Notes: a model not told the origin generated them from the sequence alone. 64,000 nt of DNA from Hymenobacter citatus (GCF_014333615.1 NZ_JACSCY010000003.1:62001-126000), one strand, 5' to 3'. Shown: positions 34,373 through 43,275, numbered from the stretch's first letter. Numbers and translations: made by a program.

Positions 34373-35083
34373 TTGACTCCCGGTACGCTCTACCTCCTCC
34401 CTACCGTGCTGGCCGATGATACGGCTGCGCAGGTGTTGCCGGCTCAGGTGCCCGCACAAATTGCTGCGCTACAGTATTTTCTGGTAGAAAATGCCCGCAC
34501 GGCGCGGCGCTTTATCAAGCAGGTAGCGCCTGCGCAAGTTATTGAAGATCTGCGCCTCACGGTGATTGACAAAGACAGCACAGAGGCGCAAATTCAGGCG
34601 GCGCTGGCGCCGGTGGCGGCAGGACAAGATGCGGGCGTGCTGTCCGAGGCGGGTTGTCCCGGTGTAGCCGACCCTGGTGCTGAGTTAGCACGTCGGGCGC
34701 ACCAATTGGGTATTAGGGTGGTGCCGCTGGTAGGCCCCAGCAGTCTGCTTCTGGCCCTGATGGCCTCTGGTATGAATGGGCAGAGCTTCACCTTCCACGG
34801 CTACCTACCCATCGACCGGGGCCGCCGCGCCGCTGCCGTGAAACAGTTGGAGCGCGTGGCCCTTGCGCAGCACCAGACCCAGCTGTTCATCGAAACGCCC
34901 TACCGCAACATGCAGCTCCTCGAAGATCTACTGAATCAGTTGCAGCCCTCCACCCGCCTGTGCATCGCGGCCAGCCTCACGGCCCCCAACGAGTACGTGC
35001 GCACCGACACGGTTGCTGGCTGGAAAAAGCGCGGCCTACCCGAGATTCACAAGCAACCAGCGGTATTTCTAGTGGGACAGTAA
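34373..35083 (+). CDS. SAM-dependent methyltransferase, tetrapyrrole methylase fold (RsmI-like)
   Basis: 236 residues, starting at TTG 34373; no suitable ATG is in frame, and 'TPGTLYLLPTVLADD' matches the expected N-terminus. Motifs: 'VLSEAGCPGVADPGAELA', 'VVPLVGPSSLLLALMASG', 'SFTFHGYLPIDRGRR' and 'TQLFIETPYRN'. RsmI methylates C1402 of 16S rRNA; this protein is a short relative often annotated only as a SAM-dependent methyltransferase, so the target is uncertain. The 115-bp gap upstream holds no evident element. Confidence 0.85.
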   Translation: MTPGTLYLLPTVLADDTAAQVLPAQVPAQIAALQYFLVENARTARRFIKQVAPAQVIEDLRLTVIDKDSTEAQIQAALAPVAAGQDAGVLSEAGCPGVADPGAELARRAHQLGIRVVPLVGPSSLLLALMASGMNGQSFTFHGYLPIDRGRRAAAVKQLERVALAQHQTQLFIETPYRNMQLLEDLLNQLQPSTRLCIAASLTAPNEYVRTDTVAGWKKRGLPEIHKQPAVFLVGQ

Positions 35084-35085
35084 AG

Positions 35086-35147
35086 GTGAAGTTGTGCATA
35101 CGCGTGTCATCCTGCGCTCAGGATGACACGCGTATGCACAACTTCAC
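35086..35147. terminator. 29-bp-arm palindrome between convergent genes
   Basis: Perfect arms 35086-35114 and 35119-35147 with the loop CGCT. The core GTCATCCTG...CAGGATGAC matches the element at 27215-27280, and the outer ends are TTCAC-rich. It begins 2 bp after the methyltransferase stop and ends 10 bp before the feoB stop. It can serve as a bidirectional terminator but lacks a strong T-run, and it shares sequence with the dispersed family. Confidence 0.75.
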
Positions 35148-35157
35148 AACTTCACCT

Positions 35158-37341
35158 CTAAGAACCCAACTGATACACTAGCAGAGAAGCTGCGTAGGCT
35201 AGGCCGGTCATATAGACGGCTTGCAGAATGGGCCACTTCCAGCCTTTGGTTTCGCGGTAGGTGACGGCCAATGTGCTCATGCACTGCATCGCGAATACGT
35301 AGAATACCAGCAGCGACAATGCCCGCACGGGCGTGAAAAACGGCTGGCCCTGGCTGTCACGGGCGGTAGCCAGTTTTTGTTGAATGGTGCGCGTATCGGC
35401 ATCCTGGCCCACGCTGTAGATTGTGGAGATAGTACCCACAAACACTTCGCGGGCGGCAAAGGAGGTAATCAGGGAGATACCAATTTTCCAGTCGAAGCCC
35501 AGGGGGCGGATGCCGGGCTCGAGCAAGTGGCCGATTGTACCGGCGTAGGAGTTTTCGAGCTTGGCCGAGGCCACGGCGTTTTCCGTTTCTTCGGGTGAGA
35601 GCTGCTGCTGCGTGGCCGTAGTACGGGCTTGGGTTTCGGCCTGGGCTAGTTGGTCGCCGGGACCGTAGGAGGCCAGCACCCATAGGATAACCGAAATAGC
35701 TACAATCACCTTACCTGCCTGGAATACAAAGGTTTTTACCTTTTCTACGATGGTGATGCCCACATTTTTCCAGCGCGGCCAGCGGTACACCGGAAACTCC
35801 ATAATAAAGTAGCTTCGCTCGCGGGTTTTCAGCAGAAATTTCATTGCCAACGCCGACAAAATAGCGGCGAAGAAACCCAGCAGGTATAGCCCCATCAACG
35901 CAATACCCCGCAGGTTGAAGATACCCAGCACCGGTACATCGGGCACTACCAAGCCAATGAGCACAGTATATACCGGAATGCGCGCCGAACACGACATCAG
36001 CGGTGTAACGAAGATGGTGATAATGCGGTCTTTCCAGTTTTCGATGGTGCGGGCGCTCATAATAGCTGGCACGGCGCAGGCTACCCCCGAAATCAGCGGT
36101 ACCACGCTCTTCCCATTCAGCCCAAACTTGCGCATGATGCGGTCCATCATGAACGTGACGCGGGCCATATAGCCTGTTTCCTCCAGCACTGCGATGAAGG
36201 CAAACAGCAGGGAAATCTGCGGAATGAAAATCAGCACGCCACCTAGGCCAGCCAATACGCCCTCGGTAAGCAGACTGATGAGCGGCCCTTCGAAGTTGCT
36301 TTGCACCAGCTGATTGATCCAGGCCACGCCTTCATCAATCAACTCCATAGGGTAGCTAGCCCAGGCAAACACCGCCTGGAACATTAAAAATAGCACCCCA
36401 AAGAATATCAGGTAGCCCCATACTTTGTGCGTCAGCACCCGGTCGATGCGGTTGCTGTAGGGCTCGGCCTCCTCGGTGCGTGTCACCTCCACCACGTTTA
36501 GCAGCAGCTCGTTGATGCGGGCGTAGCGGTCAATCGTCTCCTGGGCTTGCTGCGCCGTAGGCTCGAAACCGTACTGCTGCACTAACTCCCCGATGTAGGC
36601 CTGCTCGTCGGCAGTCAGGAAATTAATACGCTGGTATTGGTGGGCATAGTGCAGCGCCAAATAATCGTTGTGTAGGTTGAAGTAGTAGCGAATCTGCCGG
36701 ATCATGGGCAGTAGTTCCTCAGTGGGCTCGTAGAAACGCACGGTAGGCGGCGCGAGCTGCTGGCCCATCACAATCTTGAGGGCAGCTATACCGATGCCCT
36801 TGCGGGCATTCATGGGAATCACGGGCACACCTACCTCCTGCTGCAAGGCCGCCACGTCTATCTTAATACCGTGCTGCTCGGCCGTATCCATCATGTTGAG
36901 AGCTAGCACGGCGGGCAGGCCCAGATCGGCTAGCTGCGTGAACAACAGCAGGTTGCGCCGCAAATTGCTAGCGTCGGCCGTTACCACCACAAAATCGGGA
37001 TATTGAGCCGATGTCTGGTCGTAGAGCAGATCGGTAATCACCCGCTCATCCAGGCTTTTAGGATAGAGCGAGTACGTACCGGGTAGGTCGATGATTTCGG
37101 CGCGCAGTAGGGGTGTAATCTGCGCCACACCAGTTTTGCGGTCCACCGTTACCCCCGGGAAGTTGCCTACCTTCTGGTTGAGGCCCGTGAGCTGATTGAA
37201 CAGCGACGACTTGCCGGAATTGGGATTCCCAATCAGCGCAATGCGTGTGAGCGTGCCCGGCAGCCGCGGCGACGCCGTTTCCAGTGTAGCAGCCGATATG
37301 CCGGCGCCCGCTCGCTTTATCGTAACATCAACGCTACCCAT
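35158..37341 (-). CDS. feoB: Ferrous iron transport protein B
   Basis: Inner-membrane Fe(II) transporter with a G-protein domain, 727 residues. G1 'GNPNSGKSSLFNQLTG' (from residue 38), G2 'FPGVTVDRKTG', G3 'IDLPGTYSLYPKS', G4 'LNMMD'. A helical spacer follows, then a membrane region with two Gate-type segments ('GYMARVTFMMDRIMRKFGLN', 'LMSCSARIPVYTVLIG') and the second gate near 'SFAAREVFVGTI'. Order and length are standard. feoA is 21 bp upstream on the same strand. No FeoC is seen. Confidence 0.96.
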   Translation of the reverse strand: MGSVDVTIKRAGAGISAATLETASPRLPGTLTRIALIGNPNSGKSSLFNQLTGLNQKVGNFPGVTVDRKTGVAQITPLLRAEIIDLPGTYSLYPKSLDERVITDLLYDQTSAQYPDFVVVTADASNLRRNLLLFTQLADLGLPAVLALNMMDTAEQHGIKIDVAALQQEVGVPVIPMNARKGIGIAALKIVMGQQLAPPTVRFYEPTEELLPMIRQIRYYFNLHNDYLALHYAHQYQRINFLTADEQAYIGELVQQYGFEPTAQQAQETIDRYARINELLLNVVEVTRTEEAEPYSNRIDRVLTHKVWGYLIFFGVLFLMFQAVFAWASYPMELIDEGVAWINQLVQSNFEGPLISLLTEGVLAGLGGVLIFIPQISLLFAFIAVLEETGYMARVTFMMDRIMRKFGLNGKSVVPLISGVACAVPAIMSARTIENWKDRIITIFVTPLMSCSARIPVYTVLIGLVVPDVPVLGIFNLRGIALMGLYLLGFFAAILSALAMKFLLKTRERSYFIMEFPVYRWPRWKNVGITIVEKVKTFVFQAGKVIVAISVILWVLASYGPGDQLAQAETQARTTATQQQLSPEETENAVASAKLENSYAGTIGHLLEPGIRPLGFDWKIGISLITSFAAREVFVGTISTIYSVGQDADTRTIQQKLATARDSQGQPFFTPVRALSLLVFYVFAMQCMSTLAVTYRETKGWKWPILQAVYMTGLAYAASLLVYQLGS

Positions 37342-37362
37342 CTACCTACCTAACTATTCGTA

Positions 37363-37626
37363 CTAATCCCGCAGCATGATGGTAGCGGCCTCACTTACGC
37401 GCAGCGACAGCGTGTAGTCGCCGTTGCCGAGCACCAGCGTAACAGGGCACCCCAGCGGGGCTTTGCTGTTCAGGCGCACCTGCGTACCGGGAATGCATCC
37501 CATTTCCAGCAGCTTCAGCGCCATCTCAGGGTCATTTAGGCAGCAGATGGTACCAGATTCGCCCACGCGCAGGTCTTTCACGCTGCGGGCGGTAGAGGTG
37601 GGGGCAGAAGCAGAGGACACGGGCAC
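37363..37626 (-). CDS. feoA: Ferrous iron transport protein A
   Basis: 87 residues, an SH3-like accessory protein of FeoB. 'LLEMGCIPGTQVRLNSKAPL' is the family core, and the C-terminal 'YTLSLRVSEAATIML' closes the barrel. The N-terminal 14 residues (Ser/Ala/Thr/Pro) are extra and may be partly untranslated. It precedes feoB by 21 bp and follows a complete promoter at 37658-37689. Confidence 0.92.
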   Translation of the reverse strand: MPVSSASAPTSTARSVKDLRVGESGTICCLNDPEMALKLLEMGCIPGTQVRLNSKAPLGCPVTLVLGNGDYTLSLRVSEAATIMLRD

Positions 37627-37657
37627 GGCGGTAGTTTCTATTTAGATTCTATTCAAA

Positions 37658-37689
37658 CAAAGGTACCACCCTTTTATGTTTCAGTCAAA
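37658..37689 (-). promoter_or_regulatory. Complete promoter of feoAB
   Basis: On the minus strand TTTG (37689-37686), 20 nt, TACCTTTG (37665-37658): both Bacteroidota boxes at normal spacing. Start predicted near 37651, 25 nt before feoA. I see no clear Fur-box palindrome overlapping it, so iron control is not shown by the sequence. Confidence 0.72.
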
Positions 37690-37814
37690 GGCCAGATTTA
37701 TACTAAAAATTGGTGGTTTCATATTGCTTTTGCACGCAGTATCATTATTCCAAAATCAAATTGTATAATTATGAATATAGTAAGATTATCCCCCAATTAC
37801 GGCACGATTTTTTG

Positions 37815-37822
37815 TAGTTTTG
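37815..37822 (+). promoter_or_regulatory. -7 element before the carboxypeptidase-regulatory-domain gene
   Basis: TAGTTTTG matches TAnnTTTG, 22 bp before the ATG at 37845. The upstream 37690-37814 is AT-rich, but no TTG at normal spacing was found. Confidence 0.4.
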
Positions 37823-37844
37823 GAGTATACAAGCGTACTCTATT

Positions 37845-38759
37845 ATGCTCAGACGACTACTCACCCTCCTTGCTTTTGCTCTCTTCCTACCTGCCTTGAG
37901 CTTTGCTCAGGACCAAGCAGCAGGACAGTTTCGAATCTCCGGCCGTATCGTTGATAAGGAGACGAAGGAGCCTATTCCTTTTGCCTCTTTAGGACTGAAG
38001 GAAGAACAAACCGGTGCACTCACCAACGAGTTTGGCTTTTTCCAGCTCGCCGCGCCCGAAAAGTCGCCGCAAGACTCCTTGATTATCCTGGCGCTGGGTT
38101 ACTACCGCAAAGCTGTTGCCATAAAGCGCGGCGTGAACGTGCCCGACATGATTGTGGAGGTTCCTCGCCGCGTGGTGGAGCTGGCCAACGTAACCGTAAA
38201 AGGCGCCAAGGTGAAGGATCTGTCGCTGGGGTCGCGCAACAACACGCCCGGCGAAGGCATGATCCAGGGTATGCCCGGCAGCCAGTATGCGTTCTTCGTT
38301 AAGAATGACAAGAACAAGAAGCTCGGCAACGTGCGCTCGGTGTCGTTCTACATCGGGGAAAACGGTTTTCCCCGAGAGCCATTCCGCGTGCGCATCTACC
38401 GTGCCGACGGCAACTACAACTCGCCCAATACCGACTTGCTCACCGAAAACGTGGTTGTGTCGGCGCCCAAGGGCGGCGAGTGGTATACCGTAGACCTCAC
38501 TACCTATAATATTGAGGCACCCACCGAGGGCTTTTTTGTGGCCATGGAGTGGATTGTGAGTGGTGACAAGTTCTACACCACCAACTTTATGGATACCTAT
38601 ACGCCCTACGGCCAGATCCTGCGCCCTACCTTCGAGTTCAAGGAGAGCCGTACCTGGAGCTATACTATGGGCAAAGGCTGGAGCCTGCTCACCCTGGCTA
38701 GCAACGGTCAGCGCTACAACGCCATGATTCGGGCGGAGGTAGACATGCTGAAAGATTAA
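37845..38759 (+). CDS. Secreted protein with carboxypeptidase-regulatory-like domain
   Basis: 304 residues, signal peptide about 1-21 ('LPALSFAQ'). Residues about 29-115 form the CarboxypepD_reg-like Ig fold found at the front of many Bacteroidota outer-membrane receptors ('ISGRIVDKETKEPIPFASLG', 'TNEFGFFQL'). Unlike those receptors, no plug or barrel follows. The C-terminal 170 residues are a beta-rich domain of unknown type with many aromatic positions ('SVSFYIGENGFPREPFRVRI'). It is probably periplasmic or surface attached. Function is unknown. It converges on the OmpA-like gene across a 30-bp-arm palindrome. Confidence 0.8.
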   Translation: MLRRLLTLLAFALFLPALSFAQDQAAGQFRISGRIVDKETKEPIPFASLGLKEEQTGALTNEFGFFQLAAPEKSPQDSLIILALGYYRKAVAIKRGVNVPDMIVEVPRRVVELANVTVKGAKVKDLSLGSRNNTPGEGMIQGMPGSQYAFFVKNDKNKKLGNVRSVSFYIGENGFPREPFRVRIYRADGNYNSPNTDLLTENVVVSAPKGGEWYTVDLTTYNIEAPTEGFFVAMEWIVSGDKFYTTNFMDTYTPYGQILRPTFEFKESRTWSYTMGKGWSLLTLASNGQRYNAMIRAEVDMLKD

Positions 38760-38771
38760 AAGACTGTACTC

Positions 38772-38833
38772 CCTGAATTATAACGACAAGAGCCCGTGCT
38801 ACATAGCACGGGCTCTTGTCGTTATAATTCAGG
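38772..38833. terminator. 30-bp-arm palindrome between convergent genes
   Basis: Perfect arms 38772-38801 and 38804-38833 separated by CA. The GC-rich centre (GAGCCCGTGCTA) suits a terminator hairpin, and the flanks are AT-rich. It starts 12 bp after one stop and ends 6 bp before the other, so it probably ends both transcripts. Confidence 0.82.
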
Positions 38834-38839
38834 AAGATA

Positions 38840-39490
38840 TTATTTCAGTACTGCAATTTCGACGCGGCGGTTTTCCTGGCGGCCGGCAGCTGTTGCATTG
38901 GAAGCCACTGGCGCTGTCTCGCCTAGCGGCTCTAAGCTAATGCGCTCAGCTTTCATCTGGCCATTTTTTACGAGCCAGTCTTTTACGGCCGCCGCGCGTT
39001 GGGCGCTTAAGTCACGGTTGTAGCTTTTGTCTCCTCGCGAATCGGCAAAACCTAGAATACGGATGTCCTTACCTGCGTAGCGGCGGCCGATAGACGCACT
39101 GATTTCAGATAAGGCACGTGTTGCCGATGGTTTTATAACGGCTTTATCCGTATCGAACAGCACTTTTTCTTCTAACCCATATACGTTGTAGCGCTCATCT
39201 CCGCGCACGGTAATTTCGGGCAGGTCGATTTCTTCCAGTTTAGTATCCGCCAATTTAGCCTTGGTCATGTCCCAAGCATTTTCGACGGCGTTACCAGCTT
39301 TTGCGGCTGCATTACTGATATCGTTACCAACGGAGTCGGCCAAGGTGCCGGGTGTTTCACCGTTGCGGTACACCACTGCCGTGTCGGCGGTAGCTTCCTG
39401 GGGCTCGTTTTTAGTTTCTGGGTTTTTCAGGTCGCTGCACGAGGCTAAAAGCGCTGTTGCGGCGAATAGAGAAAGAAATTGCTTTTTCAT
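38840..39490 (-). CDS. OmpA-family lipoprotein
   Basis: 216 residues. The signal peptide ends in the lipobox 'LLASC', so Cys18 or so is probably lipidated. After a linker comes the OmpA C-terminal domain: 'VLFDTDKAVIKPSATRALSE', 'ILGFADSRGDKSYNRDLSAQ', 'RAAAVKDWLVKNG' and 'GRQENRRVEI'. This domain binds diaminopimelate in peptidoglycan and so ties the outer membrane to the wall (known for the family). No barrel is present. It stands alone; the 93-bp gap to murF-alr has no clear promoter. Confidence 0.88.
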   Translation of the reverse strand: MKKQFLSLFAATALLASCSDLKNPETKNEPQEATADTAVVYRNGETPGTLADSVGNDISNAAAKAGNAVENAWDMTKAKLADTKLEEIDLPEITVRGDERYNVYGLEEKVLFDTDKAVIKPSATRALSEISASIGRRYAGKDIRILGFADSRGDKSYNRDLSAQRAAAVKDWLVKNGQMKAERISLEPLGETAPVASNATAAGRQENRRVEIAVLK

Positions 39491-39583
39491 GTTGAACTAT
39501 AGGTGAGGGAGTATGTAGGGCTAGTGTACGATATATATAGAAAGAAAGGTGTTTTTATATTCTCCACTTTCTTCTTCAGTCTT

Positions 39584-42067
39584 CTACTCCGTCACGAATA
39601 TTCGCTTCACTCGCTCGCTCACATTGGTCAGCAATTCATACGGAATAGTGTCGATGCGCATCGCTAACTCTGTGAGGGGTAGGCCTTCGCTAAAGAGGAT
39701 GGCAGCGTCGCCAGCTTTGGCGTCAGCAATGCCCGTCACGTCTACCATGCACATATCCATGCACACATTGCCTACCAGTGGCGCGCGCTGCCCGCGCACC
39801 AGCACCTCCCCTACCCCATTTCCAAAGCGTCGGTCGTAGCCATCGGCGTAACCAATGGCCAGGGTGGCAATGCGCCGGTTGTAGTCAACAGCCTGGCCGC
39901 GGCGCCCATAGCCCACGGTTTCGCCGGCGGGTAGGGTTTTGATCTGGGAAATGGTGGTGCGCAGCGTACTAACCGGGCGCAGAGCGTCGGGCTGCTGGCC
40001 AGTGGCTTCTACCCCATAGAGCCCGATGCCCAGCCGCACCATATCAAAATGTGCCGCCGGAAAGCGAATAATACCCGCCGAGTTGAGCGCGTGCTTGAGG
40101 ATAGAATAACCCAAAGCTGCTTCGAGGCGGGGCGTCATGCGCTGAAAAGTGGCCAACTGGCGCTGCGAGAAGTCATTGTGCTGGGCTTCGTCGGCACCAG
40201 CTAGGTGGGTGAGGGCGCTGGCTACGCGCAAGTTGGCAGCATTGGCTTGCAGCACTTGGCATAGCTCATCCAAGTCTTCCTCGCCGAATCCCAGGCGGCG
40301 CATACCGGTATCGAGTTTGAGATGAATGGCGGGTAGGGACTGCTCGCGGGCAGCTCGTAGATACTCGTGCAGACGCTCAAAAGAGTAGATTTCGGGCTCC
40401 AAATGATATTGACGAAGCTTCTGAAAGCTGTCGGGCGAGGGGTTCATCACCATCAGGGGGAGGCTGATGCCGTGCTCACGCAAGTCCACGCCTTCGTCGG
40501 TATAAGCCACGGCGAGGTAGTCGGCACGGTGAAACTGGAGTAGGTTGGCTACCTCATAGCTGCCGCTACCATAAGCAAAAGCCTTCACCATCACCATGAG
40601 CTTGGTATCGGCGGCGAGGCGCTGGCGGTAGTAGTTGAGATTGTGCACCAGCGCATCAAGGTTCACTTCCAGCACCGTGCCGTGAATTTTCTGCTGAAAC
40701 GCCGCCACAATCCGCTCGAAGCCATAGCGGCGGGCACCCTTTACTAAGATAGTTTCTTGGTGGAAGTCATCGGCTTGAAAACCAGTCAGGAAGGCTTCGG
40801 TATCCGGATAAAACTCCTGCTCGATGCCATCAAACATACGCTGGTGTGTGCTGATTTCCGGGCCGATGCCTACCAGCCGTTCTACCCCGTGGGTAGCCAG
40901 CTGTCGGGCCACGCGTCCGTACAGCTCATCGGATTTCAGACCAGACTCCAGAACATCGGACAGGATGAGCGTGCGGCGGCCCCGGCGCGGCTGGCGGGCC
41001 AGCATATCCAGGGCCAGCGTGAGGCCGGCCAGGTCGTTGTTGTAGGTGTCGTCGAGTACGTAGCAGTCGTTGAGAGCCTGCTTCATTTCCAGGCGCATCG
41101 CCACGGGCTGCAAGCGGTCTAGCCGGCGCTGGATTTCGGCCGCGGGCACCTGCCGCCACAGCAGCACCGAGAGGCAGTGCAGGACGTTTTCCACCGAAGA
41201 CTCATCGGCGAAGGGTAGGGTAAACGTGTGCTCCTGCAACAGGGGGCGCTGCATGGCCAGGCGCACGGTGGTGCGGTCGGCGGCCGACTCCAGCAGCGTG
41301 ACGGCCACGTTGGCCTCGTAGGGATGAAAGCGGCTCCAAGTGAAGCGTTGCACGCTTTTGGGCAGCTGCTGAGCGGCAGCGTGCACCAGCTCCTGGTCGC
41401 GGCAATAAAACAGCATATCAACCCCAGCAAACAGCTGCATCTTCTCCGCTACTTTCTGCTGGGGCGAAGTAAAGCCCGCATCGTGGGCCGTGCCGAGGGT
41501 AGTGAAGAGGCCCAGGGTAGGCTGCACCACGCGAGCCAGCCGCGTCATCTCGCCCGGCTCCGAAATACCCGCCTCGAAGATACCCAGCGTGTGCGACGCG
41601 TTCAGTTCCCATACGCTCAACGGCACACCCACCTGCGAGTTGTAACTGCGCGGACTCTTGCACACCAGTTCATCGGGGCTTAGCAGTTGGGCCAGCCACT
41701 CTTTCACAATGGTTTTGCCGTTAGAACCCGTGATGCCGAATACGGGCAGGCGAAACCGCCGCCGGTGCGCGGCGGCCACGGCTTGCAGCGCCGCCAGGCT
41801 ATCGGGCACCAGCAGCACGCCAGCGCCGGGTAGGGCGGGCAAGCCATCAGGCTGGTCGACCACGAACAGGCGCACGCCGCGCTGGTACACCTCTGCAAGG
41901 TAGCGGTGGCCGTCGTGCTGGGCACCGCGCAGGGCGAAGAACACGCCGCCCGCTTGGGCATCGGCGCGGCGACTATCTAGCAACAGGTGCTGCACGGGCG
42001 CGGGTGTGGCGGGCGTTTGAAGCAGGGTGCCGCCCGTGAGAGCCGGCAAATCGAGAAACTGAAGCAT
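39584..42067 (-). CDS. murF-alr: Bifunctional MurF ligase / alanine racemase fusion
   Basis: Residues about 1-455 are UDP-MurNAc-tripeptide:D-Ala-D-Ala ligase: 'FGITGSNGKTIVKEW' with the P-loop at 111-119, 'YNSQVGVPLSVWEL', and 'VLDDTYNNDLAGL'. From about residue 465 follows alanine racemase with PLP Lys495 in 'MVKAFAYGSG', and the Tyr region 'VGYGRRG'. The fusion supplies D-Ala and uses D-Ala-D-Ala in one polypeptide and is known in Bacteroidota. The start is the ATG at 42067 ('MLQFLDLPAL'), 827 residues; a few upstream codons are open but unlikely. Divergent from the RarD-like gene. Confidence 0.94.
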   Translation of the reverse strand: MLQFLDLPALTGGTLLQTPATPAPVQHLLLDSRRADAQAGGVFFALRGAQHDGHRYLAEVYQRGVRLFVVDQPDGLPALPGAGVLLVPDSLAALQAVAAAHRRRFRLPVFGITGSNGKTIVKEWLAQLLSPDELVCKSPRSYNSQVGVPLSVWELNASHTLGIFEAGISEPGEMTRLARVVQPTLGLFTTLGTAHDAGFTSPQQKVAEKMQLFAGVDMLFYCRDQELVHAAAQQLPKSVQRFTWSRFHPYEANVAVTLLESAADRTTVRLAMQRPLLQEHTFTLPFADESSVENVLHCLSVLLWRQVPAAEIQRRLDRLQPVAMRLEMKQALNDCYVLDDTYNNDLAGLTLALDMLARQPRRGRRTLILSDVLESGLKSDELYGRVARQLATHGVERLVGIGPEISTHQRMFDGIEQEFYPDTEAFLTGFQADDFHQETILVKGARRYGFERIVAAFQQKIHGTVLEVNLDALVHNLNYYRQRLAADTKLMVMVKAFAYGSGSYEVANLLQFHRADYLAVAYTDEGVDLREHGISLPLMVMNPSPDSFQKLRQYHLEPEIYSFERLHEYLRAAREQSLPAIHLKLDTGMRRLGFGEEDLDELCQVLQANAANLRVASALTHLAGADEAQHNDFSQRQLATFQRMTPRLEAALGYSILKHALNSAGIIRFPAAHFDMVRLGIGLYGVEATGQQPDALRPVSTLRTTISQIKTLPAGETVGYGRRGQAVDYNRRIATLAIGYADGYDRRFGNGVGEVLVRGQRAPLVGNVCMDMCMVDVTGIADAKAGDAAILFSEGLPLTELAMRIDTIPYELLTNVSERVKRIFVTE

Positions 42068-42087
42068 AGCGAGCAATACAACCGCCA

Positions 42088-42095
42088 CAAAGGTA
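42088..42095 (-). promoter_or_regulatory. -7 element of murF-alr
   Basis: The minus strand reads TACCTTTG, 20 bp before the ATG at 42067. No -33 TTG is seen. It lies back to back with the RarD-like gene promoter at 42102-42135. Confidence 0.45.
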
Positions 42096-42101
42096 AAACG
42101 G

Positions 42102-42135
42102 TTGCGGGCGGCCCGCAGCTGGCAGCGTATCTTTG
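42102..42135 (+). promoter_or_regulatory. Complete promoter of the RarD-like gene
   Basis: TTG (42102-42104), 23 nt, TATCTTTG (42128-42135), 17 nt before the ATG at 42153. Spacing is at the long end of the range. Confidence 0.6.
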
Positions 42136-42152
42136 CGCCCTTTCTGGCCTCT

Positions 42153-43076
42153 ATGAAAACTTCCCGCTACTACGTAGCCGCCCTCACCGCCTTCCTGATC
42201 TGGGGGTTCTTTCCCCTACCCCTACGCCAGCTCACGGTATACCCGAGTGGGCAGATTCTGCTGTTTCGGGTGTTGCTGTCGGTACTGGTGTTGCTGGTGC
42301 TGCATGGGGTAGGGCGCGTGGGCGTGGTGCGCGCTACGCTACGGCAGTATCGGGCAGCTTCGCATCGAGAACAATGGCGCGTAGCGGGTGGCACGGTGGT
42401 AGGCGGCTTGCTGTTGATGAGCAACTGGCTGCTGTTTATCTACGTCATCAACCAGGTGAGCGTGCAAGCGGGCTCGTTCGCCTACCTCATCTGCCCGATT
42501 CTGCTGTCGTTGCTGGGGTTTCTGCTGTTGCGCGAGCGGCTACGGCTGCCGCAGTGGCTGGCCGTAGGCCTGAGTGCACTGAGCTGTACCCTACTCGTTA
42601 CCGGCGACTTACGCTCCTTGCTGATGAGCCTGGTTGTGGCCATTACCTACGCCCTCTACCTTATCACCCAACGGATTGTGCAGGGCTACGACCGTCTGGT
42701 GCTGCTCACCATTCAACTACTATTAGCAACGGTCATTCTCCTACCTGCCGCGCCGCTGCTGGGGGCCGACTTAGCCGCTGGCTTTGCCGATACGCACCTA
42801 TTGTTCTTTGCTGCTATCCTGAGCATTGGCTTCACCGTCTTGCCCCTATTCCTCAACCTCTACGCTCTCAATGGCCTCACTTCCGGCACCGTGGGCATCA
42901 TGATGTACCTGAACCCGGTGGTGAGTTTTGTGTTGGCGTTCTGGTATTTCGGGGAGCAACCGCGGCCGGTGGAGCTGTGGGCGTATGCGGTTATTCTGGT
43001 GTCGATTGTGTTGTATAACGTGCGGGGCAGGGCAGTTGGAGGACCAGTTGTAGCGCGTTTGCAAGCGGAGAAATAG
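42153..43076 (+). CDS. EamA/RarD-family permease
   Basis: 307 residues from the ATG at 42153 ('MKTSRYYVAALTAFLIWGFF'), with ten hydrophobic helices in two EamA halves. The N-terminal 'AFLIWGFFPLPLR' and 'VSVQAGSFAYLICPILLSLL' are RarD-like; RarD proteins are named for chloramphenicol sensitivity, but their substrate is unknown. The charged C-terminus is short. The frame is open to 42102, but the promoter lies within that stretch, which rules out an earlier start. It ends 200 bp before the convergent lipoprotein gene. Confidence 0.87.
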   Translation: MKTSRYYVAALTAFLIWGFFPLPLRQLTVYPSGQILLFRVLLSVLVLLVLHGVGRVGVVRATLRQYRAASHREQWRVAGGTVVGGLLLMSNWLLFIYVINQVSVQAGSFAYLICPILLSLLGFLLLRERLRLPQWLAVGLSALSCTLLVTGDLRSLLMSLVVAITYALYLITQRIVQGYDRLVLLTIQLLLATVILLPAAPLLGADLAAGFADTHLLFFAAILSIGFTVLPLFLNLYALNGLTSGTVGIMMYLNPVVSFVLAFWYFGEQPRPVELWAYAVILVSIVLYNVRGRAVGGPVVARLQAEK

Positions 43077-43172
43077 GCGCGTTGCGGATCTGGTTCTTTG
43101 GTCCTAATGCTGCCGCGACGTGCCGCAGAGCGGCAACAGGTTTGTAGAAAACCGCTTAGGAAACCAACAACT

Positions 43173-43220
43173 CCGCGTAGCGGTGCAAGAGATACCAGGG
43201 TTTCTTGCACCGCTACGCGG
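43173..43220. repeat. 18-bp-arm inverted repeat with a third copy of its core
   Basis: Perfect arms 43173-43190 and 43203-43220 (CCGCGTAGCGGTGCAAGA and its complement) with a 12-nt loop. The word CCGCTACGCGG occurs again at 43261-43271. It lies in a 199-bp gap between convergent genes; a short GCCGC-AGA-GCGGC hairpin precedes it near 43123. Confidence 0.75.
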
Positions 43221-43275
43221 CGCTATTTATTGGTTACTTACAACTACTACCAACCTGCCGCCGCTACGCGGCTAG

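Noticed and set aside
37690..37844. Possible Fur box or iron-regulated site between feoA and the next gene
   Set aside because: No inverted repeat resembling a Fur site was seen in this AT-rich stretch or over the feoA promoter.
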